Part shown: piece by piece, positions 57,891 through 64,000 of the stretch
How the letters are laid out: each line of letters starts with the position of its first letter
How positions within the stretch are numbered: the first letter of the stretch is position 1
From: an uncultured Pelagibacteraceae bacterium
GTDB lineage: Bacteria > Pseudomonadota > Alphaproteobacteria > Pelagibacterales > Pelagibacteraceae
Assembly (NCBI GenBank): GCA_902544135.1
Contig: CACCBF010000007.1
Coordinates: 1-64,000 of the forward strand
Length of the DNA: 64,000 nucleotides
Direction: 5' to 3'
The notes under the pieces: model-generated
What the model saw: the letters and a program-made list of their open reading frames with translations, nothing else
Told to the model about the DNA's origin: nothing
Databases searched by the model: none
Translations under genes and position numbers: made by a program

Positions 57891-58592
57891 ATGGACTTAA
57901 AGAATATTAATTTAGATTTAAAGAACATCGATTTAGAAAGTATAAAAGCTAAAATTAAATCGATAGATAAAAAAATTCTAATTAAATTTGGTATTGGATT
58001 TTTATCAATTATTATATTCTTAATAATTTATTACGCTGTTTTAAGCCCTATCGTTGAAAAGAAAAAAGCTCAGTTAGATAACATGCAGAAAAAAAAAGCT
58101 GAGATAACAAAGATGAATCAAGACATCAAATCTAGTAAAGCTAAAATAAAAAAACTTACTCCTCGATATGAACAATATTCTACTTTATTTCACAGCAAAG
58201 CCGAGGTAGAGGGTCTTTACGATACACTAAGTCAATTCGCAGGGATTAACAACTTAGTCATTTCAAAGATTGAAAAGGGCAAACCAAAGGCCATAACAAA
58301 GGCATCAGCTATTGCTTCTACAGAAAAGAAGAAAAAGAAGAAAAAGAGAAAAAGCAGGAAGAAAGTTGATACTGGTGTTAAAAAAAATATTGCTTATTAC
58401 AGAATACCTGTAAATTTTCAAATAAAGGGCAATTTTCTTGGATATATTAAGTTTAAGAGACAAGTGGCCATGTCTCAAAAAATGTTAAATTTTGACAAAG
58501 AAACAATTAAAGTGATAAAAGGAGATACAACCAGTACGGTAGCTGTAACTGGTGTATTAACAATAGTGGGTTTACCAGATGAATTTTTTTAG
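57891..58592 (+). CDS. pilO: PilO-like inner-membrane alignment protein
   Basis: A 233-residue protein with a cytosolic N-terminus of about 35 residues, one membrane helix (FGIGFLSIIIFLIIYYAVLSP) and a periplasmic coiled coil followed by a ferredoxin-like domain. The segment ending IPVNFQIKGNFLGYIKFKRQ is typical of PilO (the hxGxYxxhxxFLxxL pattern). A Lys-rich run (KKKKKKRKSRKK) sits mid-domain, unusual for a periplasmic loop. It is located between the PilM-PilN fusion and pilP, as in standard pilMNOPQ operons. Confidence 0.82.
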   Translation: MDLKNINLDLKNIDLESIKAKIKSIDKKILIKFGIGFLSIIIFLIIYYAVLSPIVEKKKAQLDNMQKKKAEITKMNQDIKSSKAKIKKLTPRYEQYSTLFHSKAEVEGLYDTLSQFAGINNLVISKIEKGKPKAITKASAIASTEKKKKKKKRKSRKKVDTGVKKNIAYYRIPVNFQIKGNFLGYIKFKRQVAMSQKMLNFDKETIKVIKGDTTSTVAVTGVLTIVGLPDEFF

Positions 58593-59085
58593 GCTCATAT
58601 TTTTGGTTATAATAGTTATCACTTTCTCTCAGAAAGTAATGTCAGATAGTCACGACCAAAACATTGTTGAAAAGGCAAAAGAAATTAATAAACAAGTAAA
58701 AGAGAAGCAAGCAGCACAACAAGAGAACATTAAAAAAGAAACAGACCAAATTGTTGTAAAAGAAGAACCGTTACCTTTAAATGATCCATTTGCTGGAGAC
58801 GCATCAACGTCTAGTGATATAGTTACAGAAGTAACACCTACATCCAGTGCAGTAAAATTAAGATCTTATAAACTTGTTGGATCATTTTCCGCTCAAGATA
58901 ATAGTTTCATTACTTTAGTTGATGACAATGGTGAATTTATGACAGTAGAATTATTTGAAGAAGTCTTAAGTGGTGTGAAACTTGTTGACGTTAGTATAAA
59001 AAGAGCAGTTTTTGAAAAAGCTGACGATAACCAGTACATAATTATGAATTTTAAAAATCAAATAAAAGAGGCAAATGAATTTTAA
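58579..59085 (+). CDS. pilP: PilP-like pilotin/alignment protein
   Basis: A 168-residue protein with an N-terminal hydrophobic signal (FRLIFLVIIVITFSQKVMSD), a charged linker, the NDPFAGD motif that in PilP follows the linker, and a C-terminal small beta domain (LRSYKLVGSFSAQDNSFITL). There is no lipobox Cys, while many PilP proteins are lipoproteins. It would link the PilN/PilO platform to the secretin. It overlaps pilO by 14 and pilQ by 11 bases. Confidence 0.78.
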   Translation: MNFFRLIFLVIIVITFSQKVMSDSHDQNIVEKAKEINKQVKEKQAAQQENIKKETDQIVVKEEPLPLNDPFAGDASTSSDIVTEVTPTSSAVKLRSYKLVGSFSAQDNSFITLVDDNGEFMTVELFEEVLSGVKLVDVSIKRAVFEKADDNQYIIMNFKNQIKEANEF

Positions 59086-60613
59086 AAATACCAAACTTTT
59101 TATTTTATTTAGTTTTTTTTCAGCTTTGCTTTTAACTGGTTGTGCCACTGACGGTAAATTTGGAACAAAAAAATTTAAACATAACACTCCTTTAATAAAA
59201 GAAGACATAAAGAAAAAAGGTAAAATAGAAGTTGATAAAACTGCAAAGATGGGGCCAAAACCAGCTGAAGCTGACGTAATTAAACTTGGCAAAAGAAAAC
59301 AAATTTCTTCACAAAAAGCAAGAAACTATTTGTTAATTGGTGAAGAATATAAATTATTAAAGCAAAATATTTCATTTAATTTTAAAAATCTAGATTATAG
59401 AACAGCAATAGAATTGATGGCAAAAGCTGGTGAGATAAATATCCTCATTGGTGATGAAGTTGCCGGCTCAGTCACAGCTCAACTGATTGATATTCCATGG
59501 GACAAAGCTTTTAATGCGCTTTTAGATTTAAAAAATTATGCAGCTGATTTTGATGTTCAAAGTAATTTAATAAGAGTTCACTCTCCATCAAATTTAACTC
59601 AACAAGAATCTACAAAATCAGCGAGAGCTTCAGCTGTAAGGAAAAAAGTTGAATTAGAGGACTCTGTAGAGCCATTAATTTCAGAAATATTCAGACTTTA
59701 TTATATAAGCCCTGCTGAGGCCAAAGCTACTTTAGATGAGTTATTTAAAGCAGCAGATGGAGGAATTTCTTTAGTTCAAATTACTGAAGAAAAAACTACA
59801 AGATCGATTATTGCAAGAGGAAAAGAAAAAGATTTAGACGTAGTTGATAAAATAATTAAAGAAATTGATGTTAGAACAAGACAAGTCTTAATTGAAGCTT
59901 TTATTGTTGAGGCAAATTCAGATTTCGAAAGAGCATTAGGTACTGCTCTTGGTGGATACTATAGAAGACAGGGTGAGATAATAGGTGGTGTTCAAGCAGG
60001 ATCATCAGGAGATGCAGATATAGGTGCAGCTACTGCTGTTATAGGTTCTACTACTGACTCCATAACAAATTTTGGAGCAGCTGGTAAGACAAGTGGTATT
60101 GGAATATTAAAGAAGACAGGATCTGCAGTTTTAAAGACCGAAATAACTGCACTAGAGTCTCAGGGGATGGGAAAAACTATATCTAATCCAAAAATATTTA
60201 CTTTAGATAACCAGGTCGCAACTATCACACAAGGTGAAGAAATACCTTACGCTTCTAGTTCAGCTGAGGGTTCAGATACCTCTTTTAAGGAAGCAGCATT
60301 AAAAATGACTGTTACACCAAGTATTATTGGTGATGGAAACGTTCTTTTGGATATCCAAGTTAATAATGATACGCCTAATAGATCTAATCCAGGAGATCCT
60401 GCGATCAATAAAATGGAAATTAGCACAAAATTATTAATAGCTGATGGCGATATTGTAGTTATAGGTGGTATTAAAAAAAATGCTTTAACTAACAGCAAAC
60501 AACAAACTCCTGGGGTAGGAGACGTTCCAGTTGTTGGAAATTTATTTAAAGGTAAATCAAACACTGATAACATGGATGAATTATTAGTGTTTATCGCACC
60601 AAGGATTTTATAG
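59075..60613 (+). CDS. pilQ: Type IV pilus secretin PilQ, with apparent lipobox
   Basis: Outer-membrane channel of the pilus. The 512 residues begin with a signal that ends LLLTGCATDG, a lipobox-like sequence that would make it a lipoprotein. A STN/secretin N0-like segment (FNFKNLDYRTAIELMAKAG) is followed by N1 and the secretin C domain (VRTRQVLIEAFIVEANSDFE, TISNPKIFTLDNQVATITQG, GDVPVVGNLFKGKSN). No AMIN domains are present, so it is shorter than proteobacterial PilQ of about 700 residues. It lies directly before pilB. Confidence 0.92.
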   Translation: MNFKNTKLFILFSFFSALLLTGCATDGKFGTKKFKHNTPLIKEDIKKKGKIEVDKTAKMGPKPAEADVIKLGKRKQISSQKARNYLLIGEEYKLLKQNISFNFKNLDYRTAIELMAKAGEINILIGDEVAGSVTAQLIDIPWDKAFNALLDLKNYAADFDVQSNLIRVHSPSNLTQQESTKSARASAVRKKVELEDSVEPLISEIFRLYYISPAEAKATLDELFKAADGGISLVQITEEKTTRSIIARGKEKDLDVVDKIIKEIDVRTRQVLIEAFIVEANSDFERALGTALGGYYRRQGEIIGGVQAGSSGDADIGAATAVIGSTTDSITNFGAAGKTSGIGILKKTGSAVLKTEITALESQGMGKTISNPKIFTLDNQVATITQGEEIPYASSSAEGSDTSFKEAALKMTVTPSIIGDGNVLLDIQVNNDTPNRSNPGDPAINKMEISTKLLIADGDIVVIGGIKKNALTNSKQQTPGVGDVPVVGNLFKGKSNTDNMDELLVFIAPRIL

Positions 60614-62365
60614 ATGCTTAAAATTAGCAGAGAAAGTGAAATTAATTTGATCAATGTGTTAATTGATAACGATATTATTTCTGGAAAAGATTTAATTAAC
60701 ATTAAAAAGATTAGCACTGAGGGAAATAAATCTCAGTTAGATGCAGTATTTGAACTTAAGCTCACTGATGAAAATAAAATTTTAGATGTTTTAGTAAAAG
60801 AACAAAGTCTTGAAATTGTAGATCTTTCTAAAATTCAAATAAGCGATGAAATTAAAAGTGTGCTACCTTCAAATTACATAAACGTAAATTTTGTAGCGCC
60901 CTTTAAAGTTGAGGGTAAAACACTTCACATTGCGATTTCAGATAGTTCAAAGCTTGGTCTTATGAGAAATTTGAAAGCAATTACAAAAAAAAATATAGAG
61001 CTACACGCTGCAAAAGTTTCTCAAATTTCAGAGTTTATTGAAAAACTTCAATCAGAAAGTGGAGACGTTACAACTGCAACAATTAGACAAGAGAATAAAG
61101 AGAAAACAAAAACCTTTGACTCTGATTTAGGTGAGGCGGGTGAAGTTTTAGAAAAAGCTCCCGAAGAAGATATAGAAGCAATCGAAAACGAGTCGGAAGT
61201 AATAAAATTTAGTACAGCAGTTGTGGCAGAGGCTATTAAATCAGGTGTCAGTGATATTCATATCGAACCGTACAGATTTAGCTCAAGAGTTAGATACAGA
61301 TTAGACGGAATGCTCCAAGAGCAGGAACAATATAAAAAATTTCTTCATGATAATTATGGAGCGGTTGTTACAAGATTTAAAATAATGGGTAAATTAGATA
61401 TTGCTGAAAGAAGATTACCTCAAGATGGAGCAATAAATTTTAAGATAGATGGTAAAGTTGTTGATTTACGATTATCGATTTTACCAACCGCTAATAATGA
61501 GAGAATAGTAATGCGGGTTTTAAATAAAGATGCTGGTGACATAACTTTAGAGCAATTAAACTTTGAAGATGTTGATTTACAGAATTTAAGAAAAGCAATT
61601 CATGGAACTCAAGGTTTAATACTTGTAACTGGACCAACAGGATCTGGTAAATCAACAACTCTTTATAGTATTTTAAAAGAGGTGAGTAAGCCTCACTTAA
61701 ATATTCTAACAGCCGAGGATCCTGTTGAATATGAATTAGATGGTGTAGGACAAGTTCAGATAAAAGATGACATTGGATTAAGTTTTGCTGCTGCTTTGAG
61801 ATCTTTTTTAAGACAAGACCCGGAAATAATACTTGTCGGGGAGATGAGAGATAAAGAAACAGTTGATATCGGACTGAAGGCTGCACTCACTGGTCACTTA
61901 GTATTTAGTACTTTGCACACGAATGACGCTCCAAGCACTATAACTAGATTACAAAACATGGGCACTCCTGATTATTTAATAAGTGCTGCTTGCCAATTGG
62001 TTTTAGCACAAAGACTAGCAAGAAGGACCTGCAAAGATTGTAGAGTTCCAGATGACGATGTTAATCCAAAAGTTTTGCAAGACCTAGGCTTTACAGCAGA
62101 ATTGGCTTCAAGAGTAAAAGCTCTCAAAGGCAAAGGTTGTCCTAAATGTAAAGACACTGGTTATAAAGGAAGACAAGGTCTATACGAAATTTTGGTTGTC
62201 TCAAAACCAGTTAAAGAGGCAATACTTAGAAAAGCAACAACACCTGAGCTAAGAGAAATTGCAGTTAAAGAGGGCTTTCAAACCATGCAAGATATGGGAA
62301 GAAGACTAATTGCTAATGGTGAGCTTAATTTTAGGGAATATGAGCGGGTTTTAACTACCTCATAA
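60614..62365 (+). CDS. pilB: Type IV pilus extension ATPase PilB
   Basis: GspE/PilB-class motor that drives pilus growth. The 583-residue protein has an N-terminal GspE-type domain (residues 1-150), Walker A (LVTGPTGSGKSTTLYSIL), Asp box (TAEDPVEYELDG), Walker B (DPEIILVGEMRDKETV) and His box (HLVFSTLHTNDAPST). The zinc-binding tetracysteine cluster is CKDC...GCPKCKDTGYKGRQ. These separate it from PilT at 42714. The start directly follows the pilQ stop, and pilC follows after 22 bases. Confidence 0.96.
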   Translation: MLKISRESEINLINVLIDNDIISGKDLINIKKISTEGNKSQLDAVFELKLTDENKILDVLVKEQSLEIVDLSKIQISDEIKSVLPSNYINVNFVAPFKVEGKTLHIAISDSSKLGLMRNLKAITKKNIELHAAKVSQISEFIEKLQSESGDVTTATIRQENKEKTKTFDSDLGEAGEVLEKAPEEDIEAIENESEVIKFSTAVVAEAIKSGVSDIHIEPYRFSSRVRYRLDGMLQEQEQYKKFLHDNYGAVVTRFKIMGKLDIAERRLPQDGAINFKIDGKVVDLRLSILPTANNERIVMRVLNKDAGDITLEQLNFEDVDLQNLRKAIHGTQGLILVTGPTGSGKSTTLYSILKEVSKPHLNILTAEDPVEYELDGVGQVQIKDDIGLSFAAALRSFLRQDPEIILVGEMRDKETVDIGLKAALTGHLVFSTLHTNDAPSTITRLQNMGTPDYLISAACQLVLAQRLARRTCKDCRVPDDDVNPKVLQDLGFTAELASRVKALKGKGCPKCKDTGYKGRQGLYEILVVSKPVKEAILRKATTPELREIAVKEGFQTMQDMGRRLIANGELNFREYERVLTTS

Positions 62366-62387
62366 TTATTATATAGTCTAAAGAGTC

Positions 62388-63623
62388 ATGGAAGCATTTA
62401 CTTATAAAGGCATTGCAGATGGTAAATACGTTGAGGGCGATATTGAGGCTATCAATCAAGAGGAAGCATCTCATAAGCTTAAAGAGCAAAAAATTATTAT
62501 TACTAATTTAATAAGATCAAAAAAGAAAAAAGTAGAAACCAAAGCTAAAGCAAAAGGTAAAGGCTTTTCTTTTCGTAAACCAAAAGTCAAAGTGGAAGAT
62601 GTCTTAATTTTTTCTAAGCAATTTGCAACAATGGTTAAAGCGGGCTTACCAATATTAGAGGTTTTAGCCATGTTGAGAGATCAGTTGGAGAGTCCAGCTA
62701 TTAAAGAAGTAATCGAAGATATAAGGAAAAGCCTAGAGGGAGGGGTAACACTTTCTAAATGTTTTGAAAAATATCCTCAATATTTTGATAATGTTTATTG
62801 TAATTTGATAAAAGCTGGAGAAGCCAGTGGTAAGTTGGATGTATTCTTAATGAAAATTGTAGACGCTCTTGAAAAAAAAGAAAAGATAAAAAAGAAAATA
62901 AAATCTGCACTCATGTATCCTGCTATAATGTTTTCTGTAGCAATAACTGTTAGTGCATTTATGTTAATCAAAGTTGTTCCTGTTTTTGCAAAAATGTATG
63001 ATGGAATGGGTTTAGATTTACCAAAACCAACAGCAGTTATCATGTCAATGAGTGATTTTTTGAGAGGAACTGGAGGAATGGTTTTATTAATAAGTTTAAT
63101 TTCCTTTTTTGTAGCATTTAAATATTTAACAGCTAAAAATGAAAAGATTAAGTATAGATGGCACAAACAAGTTTTAAAACTACCAGTCTTTGGTGATTTA
63201 ATATTAAAATCATTGCTTGCAAGAATTTCCCTAATAATGGGAAACTTGAGTGCAGCCGGAGTAAATTTATTGGAAAGTATAGAGATTGCAAAATCAGTTA
63301 GCAGCAATGTGGTTGTATCAGAGGCTTTAGAAAATGTTAAAAAAGGAGTTTTTTCCGGAGATACTTTGACAAAATTATTTTTAAAAGAACCACTCTTCCC
63401 CCCAACTTTTAGTCAATTAATTTCTGTGGGTGAGCAAACGGGGCAGTTAGATGAAATGTTTGGCTCTGTTGCAATGTATTATGAAGAAGAATTCGATGGA
63501 GCTGTCGATAACATGTCAAGTTTGATTGAACCGATAATGATTGTTTTTATGGGAGTTATGATCGGTGGATTAATGATTGCGATGTATTCACCAATCTTTA
63601 ACGTTGGAGCGTTAATAGGTTAA
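62388..63623 (+). CDS. pilC: Type IV pilus inner-membrane platform protein PilC
   Basis: A 411-residue GspF-family protein that couples the PilB and PilT motors to the growing pilus. Two cytosolic helical bundles each contain the family motif: FSKQFATMVKAGLPILEVL and, later, LARISLIMGNLSAAGVNLLE. Three membrane helices (SALMYPAIMFSVAITVSAFM, MVLLISLISFFVAF, IMIVFMGVMIGGLMIAMY) are visible. Its stop overlaps the convergent kinase gene within TTAA. Confidence 0.95.
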   Translation: MEAFTYKGIADGKYVEGDIEAINQEEASHKLKEQKIIITNLIRSKKKKVETKAKAKGKGFSFRKPKVKVEDVLIFSKQFATMVKAGLPILEVLAMLRDQLESPAIKEVIEDIRKSLEGGVTLSKCFEKYPQYFDNVYCNLIKAGEASGKLDVFLMKIVDALEKKEKIKKKIKSALMYPAIMFSVAITVSAFMLIKVVPVFAKMYDGMGLDLPKPTAVIMSMSDFLRGTGGMVLLISLISFFVAFKYLTAKNEKIKYRWHKQVLKLPVFGDLILKSLLARISLIMGNLSAAGVNLLESIEIAKSVSSNVVVSEALENVKKGVFSGDTLTKLFLKEPLFPPTFSQLISVGEQTGQLDEMFGSVAMYYEEEFDGAVDNMSSLIEPIMIVFMGVMIGGLMIAMYSPIFNVGALIG

Positions 63624-64000
63624 ATTTTTTTAGTAAGTACCAAATGGTTTACCCATTCTTTTTGGTCTTTTTTAAAAACTGCTGCATCCATAATTTGCTT
63701 TATAAAAAAAGTCCCAAGACCCCCTGGTTTAATATCATCTAATTTTCTATGTTGAATATTTTCTGGTATTACTGCTTTGCCTTTATCAAAAAAACCGATC
63801 TCTAAATCACTATTTTTAAGTGAGATTTTAATTTCCATTCTATCTGATGTTTCTGCAATATCTTTATAGGCATGCTTAACGATATTTTGTGCTGCCTCAG
63901 CAATTGCTAATACAAGTTCATCTTTTTGATCTTGTGGTAAATTAATTTTTTCAAATACTTCTCTAGAGAAAGTTCTTACTTCTTTTAAACTAGCCGTACT
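63620..64000 (-). CDS. RsbW/SpoIIAB-like anti-sigma kinase (start outside window)
   Basis: The frame reads open from the window edge at 64000 to the stop at 63620, 126 residues, not just the C-terminal part from the first internal ATG. It has the GHKL N-box as LAIAEAAQNIVKHAYKD and the G-box as GGLGTFFIKQIMDAA, typical of the RsbW/SpoIIAB serine kinase family. These kinases phosphorylate STAS antagonists. Together with the SpoIIE-type phosphatase at 53252 it suggests a partner-switching pair flanking the right pilus arm. The N-terminus and any STAS partner lie beyond the window. Confidence 0.85.
   Translation of the reverse strand, partial: STASLKEVRTFSREVFEKINLPQDQKDELVLAIAEAAQNIVKHAYKDIAETSDRMEIKISLKNSDLEIGFFDKGKAVIPENIQHRKLDDIKPGGLGTFFIKQIMDAAVFKKDQKEWVNHLVLTKKI

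Noticed and set aside
60247-60717. A 156-codon minus-strand frame across the pilQ-pilB junction
   Set aside because: Antisense to well-supported secretin and ATPase genes; its composition mirrors the complement of the coding strand.
42714-62365. The locus read as a type II secretion system
   Set aside because: PilT with its retraction motif, PilY1, pilMNOPQ order and PilX/PilW-type minor pilins point to a type IV pilus; no GspC, GspL or GspM-type genes are seen.
62795-63307. A 170-codon minus-strand frame inside pilC
   Set aside because: Antisense to conserved GspF-family sequence with no motif of its own.

Overview
The window is strongly AT-rich by eye, very densely packed, and free of insertion sequences, phage genes, CRISPR arrays and rRNA. 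The gene set and order are those of a streamlined marine alphaproteobacterium. Pointers are a CcrM-type methylase with rnhB, a separate b' subunit in the F0 ATP synthase, a Rieske/cytochrome b/cytochrome c1 operon, the MidA-Lgt-UbiK neighbourhood and a crtI-crtB-crtY carotenoid run. A Pelagibacterales (SAR11)-like genome is the best guess. This is inferred from content and composition, not from a marker-gene tree.

Layout. 1-8897 is a minus-strand run: dciA, a dsbA-like gene, a short smc, the F0 ATP synthase genes atpI-B-E-F'-F, then crtI-crtB-crtY, with crtY cut by the window edge. 8898-11023 is mutY plus a flavin monooxygenase. 11020-13488 (minus) is a DNA repair and methylation block: a family-4-like uracil-DNA glycosylase, rnhB and ccrM. 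13500-17419 (plus) is a TPR protein, ispE, tRNA-Gln and cca. 17416-19199 (minus) is greA, hemF and trmL. 19292-21851 is petABC for the bc1 complex. 21828-27771 (minus) is ychF, pth, rplY, prs, yfiH, midA and lgt. 27821-30457 is ubiK and a MarR/OmpR/EnvZ-like regulatory trio. 30524-40273 holds ilvE, pgsA, uvrC, folB, a short-chain reductase, uvrB, an aspartate aminotransferase, an ADP-ribosylglycohydrolase-like gene and trxB. 40295-42641 holds an ELM1-like protein, a 2OG-Fe(II) oxygenase and two small membrane proteins.

42714-64000 is the most distinctive region: a near-complete type IV pilus locus in two arms. The left arm is the retraction ATPase PilT, four minor pilins (FimU/PilV/PilW/PilX-like), an unknown secreted protein, a 1618-residue PilY1 tip adhesin and the prepilin peptidase PilD. 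The right arm is a PilM-PilN fusion, PilO, PilP, the secretin PilQ, the extension ATPase PilB and PilC. A GAF-SpoIIE phosphatase lies between the arms and an RsbW/SpoIIAB-like kinase closes the locus, which looks like a partner-switching control module built into the pilus locus. No major pilin gene is present in the window.

The best candidate for something undescribed is the roughly 0.7 kb non-coding stretch in front of the PilM-PilN fusion. It carries seven copies of a 10-bp word (TGTGTTAGAG or its complement), three in one orientation on the left and four in the other on the right. Several copies are 21-23 bp apart, two form a perfect 12-bp inverted repeat, and three sit between a sigma70-like promoter and the start codon. 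Other points worth checking are a hinge-less SMC, a uracil-DNA glycosylase without the iron-sulfur cysteines, a yfiH gene with no AUG/GUG/UUG start, a PilY1 whose vWA domain is split by about 370 residues, cca starting three bases after a tRNA, and convergent genes that repeatedly share their stop tetranucleotide.
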